A stretch of 64,000 nucleotides of DNA, from contig NC_070605.1 in NCBI RefSeq assembly GCF_027172205.1, positions 22,882,804 to 22,946,803 of the forward strand, written 5' to 3'. The notes under the pieces were generated by a model, which worked only from the letters and a program-made list of their open reading frames with translations, was not told the DNA's origin and did not search any database. Source of the stretch: Podarcis raffonei. Its lineage: Eukaryota; Chordata; Lepidosauria; Squamata; Lacertidae. Position numbers and translations under genes: made by a program. Positions within the stretch are counted from its first letter, which is position 1; every line of letters starts with the position of its first letter. Positions 54,948-64,000 of the stretch are shown here, piece after piece.

Positions 54948-56364
54948 CTTCACCTGACAAGAATCCACTGAGCAGCATTTATTAGAACTAATTAGTGAGT
55001 ATTGCAGCTGTTTTTCATTTATTGGAATGGTAAGGTGGCTATGGCAAAAGAAAAGTATTTTCTGAGCCAAGTGAAAGTTAATTCATATACGGATGATATT
55101 TCTCAGATAACCCTCCCCTCAACAACAACAAAATTCACTAGTGATCACTTTTTGGTATAGTCATTATAATAAAGAACACCTTGTAAATTTAGAGAGAGAC
55201 ATGAATGCAGCATCAGTTTCCAAAAAATGAATTTCTAAAATATCAAAGAACATATTCACCCATAATTGTAAGTGGCAGATGACTCCATATATACAGCTGA
55301 AGCTCAGTCTCTTCCATATTACCCTGAAACAATTTTTACCTCAGAATCTATGACACAGTGGAAATGAGCCAGCAGCTCTGATAAGCTATGAAAATCAGTC
55401 TCTTATAAATGAAAGTTTTGCCATTAGATGAAATGAGTGGAGGTTAGGCTCCAACTCAATTTTGCTCAGCTTTAATGAAGTTTATAACTGAATTTTCATC
55501 CACTGGCAAAATGACTTTCTCTGAGAAAACAAACCAGAAATCTGAAGAACCATGTTAGTTTTTTGAAACAAAAACTATGTGGTTCTGCAATATGCTCCTT
55601 TGTTGAGCACATTTCTGTCATGTCAAGTGCATGGAATGGCCAGTGAAGATATGTATTATGTGTTGCCTTAGGACCTGCAGAATCAACTTTTTCTTTTTCT
55701 TTTTCTTTTGTTTTGTTGAAAAGCGGCTCCATGCAGAGAGCACTGCAACAATTTAATCCAGACTGTCACTAGTTTGAAGGATGGATTCAAGCGCACACCG
55801 TAAATCTAGGTTTGCACAATGAAAGTGGAATAAAATGCTTTGTAGCCCTTTGCAACAAATCCACCTTAAAAAAAGTAACAGGTGTCTTTGCAGTTAGGAA
55901 AGTGACAGGGAAATGAAAAGTGTGGGATGAACGAATATGAATGGGAAGACATAAGCATTCTACAAGCAAATCAATGTAAGTATTTATTGAATGTACATTG
56001 CTGGATATTCACAGACAGGAATGTTCTATACATATTGGAAATAGTCTAGCCTCCATGGAAACTTTGTGGAAGCAAATCAGCCTGCACAATGAGCGGGCTG
56101 TCTGGAGGAACCCATGATATGAGATGCCATAAATAGGGATGGGGGAGAAATTTGATTCGGTTTGCATTTAAAAGTGAATCTTTCCATTTTGCATTTTCTG
56201 AAACAATATTCAAACTGAAACACAGCTGTCCTTCAAAACTCACACTTACCTGAATTTTGCAATGCCGTTCTCCAACCAGTCATTGTTTACAAAAATGCAT
56301 ATATTGGGGAAAGTGTCCATAAAAATGAGTATATTCATGAAAATGTGCCAAAATTCATTGTACT
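54948..56364. other. Intergenic sequence, no gene seen
   Basis: No recognisable coding, RNA or repeat signal beyond low-complexity tracts (for example ttctttttctttttcttttg near 55690). Confidence 0.5.
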
Positions 56365-56480
56365 ACTACTACTACTACTAAGTTTTTATTTATATCCCGC
56401 CCTCCCCAGCCGAAGCCGGGCTCAGAGCGGCTAACAACAGTAAAATGATATAACATTATAAAATCATTTCATTATAAATA
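56365..56480 (-). repeat. LINE 3' end (CR1/L2-type) with (ACT)n run
   Basis: tactactactactacta, then atatcccgccctccccagcc and gaagccgggctcagagcggc, is another copy of the LINE end found at 26030-26185 and 27520-27720. Confidence 0.65.
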
Positions 56481-58472
56481 TACTGGGGAAAATTGCTTGC
56501 AAAACTGTGTACACCAGTCAAATCCATATACAAAAATGTGGTTAACAGGAGGAATTTGCAGTGAAGTGCTGGTGAATTTGCATGAGGGTTCTTTTCAACA
56601 AAAATAAAGAAAATTACAAGTTGTTGCAGAAGTATGGAGAACTGAATTTAAGATGTGAAAAATGAGAAACAGAGAAACACCCCTACCCATAAACTAGTGT
56701 GCTAATCCTTGCTTCTTCATGAGCTAATTCAGGAAAGATGATGGCTAACTCATCCCATCAGATTAAAAGTCAAAATGAAGCTAATTCAAGTTGTAGCTGG
56801 ACACCTTCCAAAGAACTCTTCTAACCAAGCTGGCTCTAGATGCCTTGGCATCCATATCGTCAGCAAGCTCAAGAGAGGATTTAGATGCTGGGCAAGTCTG
56901 AGTCTTGCGAAAGGACACTGTATCCTTGCTTTCAGCTAGGAATGCTACCAGCCAATCATCTTATGAAGATGGATGCTTGCCACCTATGTTGTCCTGAGAT
57001 AACTGCCGTCCTCCTATCGAACGGCTACTTCTAGGAAGTCAACGCAATGATGGGTGTGAAAAGGGCAGTTGAAAACAAATTGTAGAATGTGATTAAAAGT
57101 AATGCCTAATTTACCCAACCAAATTGAATTTGCTGACTTGTAAACAGGATTTGCATAATCCAATATAGGGGAAAAATTGCCTGTGAGGGGAGAACACTTC
57201 CTGGCTTTCTAACATCGTCAGCTTGTAAGAAACAATTTTCGCATCGTAAAATGAAATGTAATGACAAACCACACTCAAAACAAAACAAGGGGGAAAAACT
57301 TCCAAATGAAACTATTTCCTTGCACACAAAGAAAGGAAAATAAATCCAGCTATACCTGCACAACAGTTCAAGGCTACATGTCCATGCATCAGTTTTCTTC
57401 CTGAACATTACTTACGTATAGGAAAATAATGATTTTTAATAAGGAAAATGCATGGAATAACAAAATGACAAAAATAAAGAAAAATATTGCACACCTTGAT
57501 CTCACAGTCTTGGCAAGCCCAACAAACAGATACAGCCCCCTCCTCTTCTGCCTGCCACCAGGGAAAAACTGGACAAAGATTTTTATTTTATTTTTTTTAC
57601 ATTCATACTAGTTGTTGGCTTTAAAAAAGCCCCTTACTTGCCTTTGCTCCAGTAAACGGCAGGTTGTTAAAACTCTACAAATGCACAAATCCTATGCACG
57701 CGAAGCTGATGCAAAGCTCAAGTGAGCTTAATGGCTGAGTGAAAATTTGAACCCTAGCCTCCTAGGCCTTAGTTCAACACTCTAATCACTATGATACACT
57801 GTCCCTTCGTAAAAAGCAGACCAGAAAAAGAATCCTTAATGGGGGGAGTGGTCAGTGGAATTTTGCAGCTAAGATAAGCAGAAGGAACACCCTCATTTTC
57901 TCCTCACAGCTTTTGTTTTTATTTTTTGTCTTCTTGCTTGTGAACTGCCTGGGTTCTTGCAGGGCAGAGGGGCATGTGGTTGTTTTTTTAAATGGACATG
58001 TTGCATTCCGCCTCGTAAAAATGCTCATAGTTTCCCATGGAAATCAAGCAATTTCCTTTTCAAATAAACGCCAAAATATAAGACTGCTGCAAGTGAATGA
58101 AAACTGACATTTCAGTTAATTCCGTTTGAAGCTGCCAAGCATTTGCTCATTCCATGGAAATGGCCTACAGTCCCGTAGTTCATCAACTTGTAAGGAGATG
58201 ACAGCACCTTATGCCAAAGTAACATATTACCTTTGATTGTTGAGATCAGGTGGTCTGTGCAGGTTTGGGCTTCAGGTTTTTTGTTGGGGTTTTTTTAGGG
58301 TGGGGAAAGAAGGTGGCGAAAAGACAGACATACTTCTTTCTAGAACTTCCCTCTGTTGTTTGAAGCATTTCTTCCCTGCCCCATGAACCTTTGTTTCTGA
58401 TCACACTTCATCTAATTTAGTCCTATTCATCGTAGATGTTTTTCATTTATATTGCGAGCCTCTTTAGGGACT
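56481..58472. other. Intergenic sequence, no gene seen
   Basis: No gene recognised. A reversed MIR-like tRNA-type end is visible around 57725-57810 (tgaaaatttgaaccctagcc, then caacactctaatcactatga). Confidence 0.45.
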
Positions 58473-58484
58473 GAAATGGCCAAA

Positions 58485-58868
58485 GATAGCATCTGCCCAT
58501 GCGATGCCCATCTGGTGGAAACTCTAGCTCACATGGCCCTTACATGTAAAATGTATGATGATCTCCGACAACAATTTCTAGACCATCTATGTATTCCAAC
58601 ATGGAAACCAGAGACAGAGGTTATACACTTCTTATTACAGGGGAGACACCAGGAGCTCACCAAGACAGTAGCTAAGTTCCTCTATTTGATTTTTTGTCGC
58701 CGAAGTATGCTACAGGATCCTGCCCTTGCTGGAGACCCACAGAGGTGAAATAGATTGCTCGCCTCTTCTTCCCTTTGGCAAATGACTGTACTGTTGAAAT
58801 AGCCCATTTATTCTGAATGTATTCTGAATGTTTCTATGTGATGCCAATAAAGGTTTGATGATGATGAT
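58485..58868 (+). mobile_element. Non-LTR retrotransposon 3' end with 12-bp TSD and (GAT)n tail
   Basis: The translation holds CPCDAHLVETLAHMALTCKM followed by LRQQFLDHLC, the Cys/His pattern (C.C.....ET..H..l.C) seen near the C-terminus of several LINE ORF2 proteins of the jockey/I/R1-like group. The open frame ends about 58748. The tail reads ccaataaaggtttgatgatg. The duplication gaaatggccaaa is perfect at 58473-58484 and 58869-58880. The clade cannot be fixed from this short piece. Confidence 0.78.
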
Positions 58869-59128
58869 GAAATGGCCAAACAAGATGTTGTGTTAGTTTT
58901 GTACGCAGGATGTTTTGTTTTTTAAACACAAATTGCCAGTGTGGGGTGGCCTGATCCAGATCGGAATCCTAGCACGAGGGTTAAGAGGAGTTGTTGTTTT
59001 CAACCCTTTGCCCCCTGCTATGGATCATAAAGGGTGGTTTGTGCCTCTGCAAAACACCTATTCACTTCAATAGGGATTCTTTGCAAAGTGCAGGGGCAAT
59101 TCACAGGACAAAAAGGTTTTAATGCATC

Positions 59129-59373
59129 ATGAGTATAGCCAGGATTTATGTTGGGTCAGAGGCGGGACATCCACCTTTCACGTTCCAGAACCGAGCTACC
59201 TGCGAGGTGATTGGTCAGATTGTGGAAGCCACGCCTATTGCTCAGTCAGTATCATCCATGTGACCTCAGCGAGCATTTCAATTCTGATTGTTTCTACTTT
59301 TAGTTAAGTATTTTAAATTATTTACTTGATTGGGGGAGGGTAGCTGCCCCTCTGCCCCCTGGCTACACCCATG
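59129..59373. mobile_element. MITE with imperfect terminal inverted repeats
   Basis: catgagtatagccaggattt on the left and cctggctacacccatg on the right are inverted repeats with a few differences. The interior is non-coding. No duplication was resolved. Confidence 0.5.
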
Positions 59374-60129
59374 CTCGACACAGAGGGAGAGGGAGAGAGG
59401 GAGAGAACTAGAGAGAGAGAGGACCATTCAAGGAATCTCATGTGAATCAGGCCTCCACACTGGCAGTTTGTGTTTCAAGAAATCCGACACTTAAGGGCAC
59501 AGAGATGCATCTAATGAACCATATAGTTTGTCCCTCTGTCCAGCCCATTGCCAAGATGGAATATCTGTTTCTTTTTTTCCTGGAAACCACATGCAGTTTG
59601 TTCTGGTTTTGCTCTGTTTCCATGGTTAAAATACACACACACTCCTCCAAAAGTTTCAAAATCATCACTTCACCTGCATCGATGTGACTTTTGTTGTAAA
59701 TATTGGGCAAGGAAACTAAGAGGCTGGAAAGGAAGAAGTAAAACAAAAAACAAAAATGTCCAAGTGCCTATTATGTTGCTTTGGGTCATGTTAGGTTGGG
59801 GCCCAAAGCTGAATGGGGAATCCCCTGCCCTCCAACATGATGGGGGGGGGACTGGGATGCCATCTTTCAGGGCCATGCGTACCCCCCCCCAACTGCTTTG
59901 CTTATGGAAGATCACAGGTTCAAGTATTAGTATTTGCACTTAAAAGGATCAGGTGGGACTGCAGGGCATTTTAGATTGCTGCTGTCAATCAGAGCAAAGC
60001 ATTTATTTTCTTGTTTCTGATATATCCTGCCTTTCTTTCACCACAGAACCCAAGGCAATGTACATGACATTCCCAGGAGGAGCAATTCTGAAGGAGTTTG
60101 GAGAGTGGTATGTGTCTCATGAAGGTGGT

Positions 60130-60390
60130 CTGAAGAAGAAGAAAAGTTTGGATTTGATATCCCACTTTATCACTACCCGTAGGAGTCTCAAAGTGGCTAA
60201 CATTCTCCTTTCCCTTCCGCCCCCACAACAAACACTCTATTAGGTGAGTGAGGCTGAGAGATTTCAGAGAAGTGTGACTAGCCCAAGGTCACCCAGCAGC
60301 TGCATGTGGAGGAACGGGGAAGCGAACCCAGTTCACCAGATTACGAGTCCACTGCTCTTAACCACTACACCACACTGGCTCTCCAGAACT
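60130..60390 (-). mobile_element. MIR-like tRNA SINE
   Basis: On the minus strand the head is gagccagtgtggtgtagtgg with the tRNA-like segment ttaagagcagtggactcgta. The body has ccaaggtcacccagcagctg reversed, and the 3' end has aacttttcttcttcttc. The closest relative is 61388-61652. The core cagctgctgggtgaccttgg resembles MIR/CORE-SINEs. Confidence 0.8.
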
Positions 60391-61387
60391 GCTAGACAAC
60401 AGTGGACTAGATGGCCAAATAACGTAAACTGGTATACAGCAGTTTTCTATCCACTTTTCACCTTGCGTGTCTCATTCATTTCCTCTGTTCCTTCTGAAAA
60501 TTTGTGTTTACGTGTTAAATCTAAGGCCATGGGGAAGCATGATTAATTTACCCTGAGTTAATTTACAATGTTAATTTTCCTTCCAAGTTTCCACCTTCCC
60601 CTCACACCTCTTTTGACGTTAACCTTTCTATTCAAGAGATCAAGGGATATTTCTCCTTGCCGATTCTTTTTATTTATCTCTGGTTGCATTTTGCAAATGC
60701 GTTGGGCACACATGGCAGAAGCCCGCTGTGCCTTTTGTTGGCTTAGATAATTATCCTGCAAAGTCCGCGCCTGTGTGATTCATTGTGTAAATTAGATAGC
60801 GATGGCGGGAAATAGCTTTTTGTAGCGTTGCACAACTTCTATAGCTGGATTAATTTGATTAAGTAGTTGTTTGCGGATGGAAACAAATGCAGTCGCAATT
60901 GGAATGAACCTGGCAGGAGCATGAACAGTTTATCAAGCCTAAATAAAGGCCCCCTAGATAAATCTCTTTGGTGAATTCTAGAAGAGTAACTATGTTAGTC
61001 GATACCAGCTGCAAAAAGACAATAATGTAGTGGCATCCAGTGGTGGCTAGTACCCATTGGGTCTGGCTGTTAAGTATAATCATTTAATGTACATTGAAAT
61101 GGAAAATAAATATATAATGTGCCTGCTGTGTTGTACTGAGAAACATGACTGGAAATTTCCATTGAAGCTGAAGAAGAACCTAACAGGTTAACATTCATGG
61201 AGCTGTATCATGGGACTGTATCTCTGCTGGCTCTGTTACATGAAAGAGCTTGTATTACAGGTCTATGCACATGTTAATCCATAGGCATCCATCTTGGGTG
61301 GGGCAAGAAATTTGTGCTAAAAGACTCTAAAAATTTGTGCCGAAACACTAAAATTTCCACGAAAAACCACATGTTGCCGTGAAAGTG

Positions 61388-61652
61388 TGGATAAGAAGAA
61401 GAGGAAGAGTTTGGATTTGATATCCCGCTTTATCACTACCTGAAGGAGTCTCAAAGTGGCTAACATTCTCCTTTCCCTTCCTCCCCCACAACAAACACTC
61501 TGTGAGGTGAGTGGGGCTGAGAGACTTCAAAGAAGTGTGACTGGCCCAAGGTCACCCAGCAGCTGCATGTGGAGGAGCGGAGGCGAGGCGTGAACCTGGT
61601 TCACCAGATTACGAGACTACTGCTCTTAACCACTACACCACACCATAGAACA
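61388..61652 (-). mobile_element. MIR-like tRNA SINE
   Basis: Same structure as 60130-60390: gtggtgtagtggttaagagc at the head, ccttgggccagtcacacttc in the core and ccaaactcttcctcttcttc at the 3' end (minus strand). The two copies are highly similar, suggesting modest age. Confidence 0.8.
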
Positions 61653-62340
61653 CAATATAAGAGTAGAAAAAGCAAGAAACGGAAAGAAATGGAAACTGAA
61701 AGATATGTCCATCTCTAATTAGAACCCACATTTGCCCCATCCTGGCATAGCACTCTGGCTGCAGGCTAGCTTAGCAGGCAGAGGTTGGGCCAGGTGGCAC
61801 ACCCCGATCTGTCTTCCACCAGAGAGGGACAGCTGCCGGGCTCAGGAGGAACAGCTGAGGGCTGTTGTGGCTGCCCTCCTCCCTCGCACCAACTGCTTGA
61901 GGCAGTTGCTTCACCCTGGTTAATGGTAGGGCTGGTCTTGGCTTTTATAGTTCTTGAGCGAATAGTACTCATCAGCCGTGCCAATCAAGAATATTTCCCA
62001 TGCACTCAGCCAGCACAGAGACGCTTGTGTTCTTGTCACTGGGGAGGGTCTGTTTGGCTGACCTTGACATTCTTGGTGGTGGTGAGGTGTGGGGGGAGAG
62101 AGTTGTGGGGGACGTGCTGACAGAAAACAGGCTGGCTCTGAGATAATGTGCTGTCTCCAGAGGAAGATCGAGTTCATCAGTAATCTTTACAAGTTGCCGT
62201 TTTGTTTACCCTGGAAAATAGCCTTGGAGAGGGGTCTGAGTGCCTCAGTCATTCTCTTGGCCACTGAGCTGTGTGAGAGATTATATGTTGAGGGAGCGTG
62301 GGACCAGCAAGTGACAGGACACATTAAAACAAGAGGGGAA
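61653..62340. other. Intergenic sequence, no gene seen
   Basis: GC-richer than its surroundings, but no protein, RNA or repeat family was recognised. Confidence 0.4.
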
Positions 62341-62354
62341 GTGTGAGGGATAGG

Positions 62355-62400
62355 GGATGTCTCTCTCTCTCCCTCTCTCTCTCTCCCTCTCTCTCTCCAA
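62355..62400. repeat. (CT)n low-complexity tract
   Basis: About 45 bp of ct/ccct repeats. A complementary (GA)n tract occurs near 59385-59425. Confidence 0.85.
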
Positions 62401-62567
62401 GCATTCAAGGGCATGTCTATCTGCCAGATGGAATACCAAGAGCAAACTGAAAGGAGTCAGATGCAGGTCTTTTTCAGCGTCCTCTGATTTCTTCCTGTTT
62501 CCGACACAGACACAGACACACACACACCCTGCCACCATGGCTGCTATCTAATCCCACCTTATGCCTC

Positions 62568-62747
62568 TTAGGAACATAAGAAACTGCCTTCTACCAAGTC
62601 AGACCCAAAGGTCCATCGATCTCAGTGCTATCAACATTGACTGTCTCCAGGGTTTCAGACTTTCCCAGTCCTCCCCAGGGAAGCTGGGGACAGAGCCTGC
62701 AACCTTAGACATGCAAAGCAGATGCTCTTCAACCGAGCTGGGGCCCT
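62568..62747 (-). mobile_element. tRNA-Ala-headed SINE, nearly complete
   Basis: On the minus strand the tRNA-like head is ggccccagctcggttgaaga, then catctgctttgcatgtctaa. The body passes through gctgggtttc-like sequence to the 3' end ttcttatgttcc. It is the longest copy of this family in the window, and an A-box/B-box promoter remnant is still visible. Confidence 0.65.
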
Positions 62748-62934
62748 TCCCCTCTTCTCGAGTCTCTCTCCGCCTCTGATCCAGGATGCTGGGGTGATCC
62801 TTGCTCCAACAGCTGGCCTGGGAAAGGAGATTTTTCCAGCTCCGGTGTTTGCTCAGTGGTCTGCATTGCGCAGGAAAGGAGGAGGCAATCATCCAAAAGC
62901 ATGGCCACTCCCTTCCTCTCTCCTTTGATCAGAA

Positions 62935-63370
62935 GAGGGGAAACATTTTTAGCCTGAGGGCCGTATTCCCTCCTGGGCAACTTCCCAGGGGCCACAGAGG
63001 CAGAGGGACATTCTTCCAGGGACCAGAGGTGGGCAGAGACAGAGGGGAAAGTGGGCAGAGTAACGTCTGTGAATTCTGCCTTTGTACTGTAGGCCAGTTC
63101 CTACAGACGTTTGCAAATATCCTTCTTGATACTCCAGGCAACCTAGAGGCATTATAGGAATTCAAGGACACGGGCAAAAATGTGTCCCAAGGACCAGACG
63201 GAGAGGTCTGAAGGGGTGTAAATTCCCTCCTCCCAGCCGGAATTTCTTCATCCCTCTCCAGGACAGGAAGTTGTGTGTGTTCCCAGAACAGAGGTGGGGA
63301 AACTTCAGGCCCAGGGCTCAAATGAAGCCCTCCAGCCCTCTTGGTCTAGCCCTTGGGACTCTCCTCAGGC
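62935..63370. repeat. hAT-type element fragments
   Basis: cctgagggccgtattccctc, then aacttcccaggggccacaga and gtaggccagttcctacag, followed by gaggtggggaaacttcaggc near 63290, are pieces of the 'gggccacattccctcctggg' hAT family related to 25220-25727. The ends are not resolved. Confidence 0.45.
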
Positions 63371-63375
63371 CACAA

Positions 63376-63574
63376 CCTCAGGTTACAGACTCCGCTAACC
63401 CAGAAATAGTGCTTCAGGTTAAGAACTTTGCTTCAGGATGAGAACAGAAATCGTGCTCCGGCGGCACAGCAGCAGGAGGCCCCATTAGCTAAAGTGGTAC
63501 TTCAGGTTAAGAACACTTTCAGGTTAAGAACGGACCTCCGGAACGAATTAAGTACTTAACCGAAGGTACCACTG
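63376..63574. mobile_element. Tigger-like MITE, left end missing
   Basis: ctcaggttacagactccgct to cgaaggtaccactg corresponds to the family at 36347-36588, but the left terminal repeat is absent. The right flank is TA (63575-63576). Confidence 0.8.
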
Positions 63575-63661
63575 TATATCCTATGTAAGGTACAATAAAG
63601 GAAAAGAAACAAGACAAAACTATGTTATGGAATGAATAATCAATTCTAAATCTGTATAGAA

Positions 63662-63689
63662 ACAGATGTAATAATAATAAGAATAAGAA

Positions 63690-63745
<56 letters not shown>
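63662..63745. repeat. (AAG)n microsatellite
   Basis: About 80 bp that grade from ataataagaataag into an almost pure aag run. Length is probably polymorphic. Confidence 0.92.
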
Positions 63746-63747
<2 letters not shown>

Positions 63748-64000
63748 TAGGCAGTCTAAATACTGTGTATCAGTTAAATGAAATGATAAACAAAATTTAT
63801 ACATCAAAATCTTCAAATCTATACATCAGTTGAATAATAGACAGTCCAAGTACTATAAAGCAATTGAATGATAAAAACTCTAGAATGTATTTTTGTTTCT
63901 TGGGAAGCTACTGTACTATACCACCAAGTACAGTTATTTATTTCACCGAGACATAGTTTTTATTGTTTTGCATCCTCTTATTGTACTTCATATATGATAT

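Overview
The window is vertebrate nuclear DNA, and almost certainly from a squamate reptile (a lizard). It carries three intron-containing genes in the order MSANTD4 (-), KBTBD3 (-), AASDHPPT (+), the neighbourhood known from human 11q22. The repeats are squamate in character: tRNA-headed SINEs ending in a BovB-like tail (Sauria-SINE type), RTE/BovB and L2/CR1 LINEs, and many short hAT and Tigger-like palindromic elements. I cannot name the species from sequence alone. Gene names come from recognising the protein sequences; no database search was run.

Layout. 1-2.9 kb: intergenic, no gene seen. 2.9-9.8 kb: MSANTD4 on the minus strand (two coding exons, 345 aa), running back to a CpG island at 8.88-9.82 kb. 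9.8-14.5 kb: intergenic with two SINEs. 14.5-22.8 kb: KBTBD3 on the minus strand (two coding exons, 609 aa). Its inferred leader intron holds a 322-bp hAT element and a 2.2-kb Tigger (pogo) transposon with a 603-codon open frame. 22.3-23.6 kb: a GC- and CpG-rich stretch, the likely shared head-to-head promoter region of KBTBD3 and AASDHPPT. 24.1-49.9 kb: AASDHPPT on the plus strand, six coding exons that join in frame to exactly 309 aa. Its introns are packed with L2, L1, BovB, hAT, foldback elements and LTR fossils. 50-64 kb: gene-free, with a BovB 3' end, a Ty1/copia remnant, an unclassified LINE tail, MIR-like SINEs, MITEs and microsatellites.

The host genes do not form a pathway. MSANTD4 is a Myb/SANT-like putative DNA-binding protein with a long charged helix. 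KBTBD3 is a BTB-BACK-kelch protein, the architecture of CUL3 substrate adaptors. AASDHPPT is the Sfp-type phosphopantetheinyl transferase that activates carrier-protein domains. I found no new multigene system. The most notable items are the intact-looking Tigger reading frame lacking two of its three catalytic aspartates, a SINE whose target-site duplication starts inside the splice donor of AASDHPPT exon 2, tandem in-frame splice donors in MSANTD4, a foldback element whose two ends carry mirror-image CA/TG tracts, and two closely related BovB LINE copies, one nested in a solo LTR.
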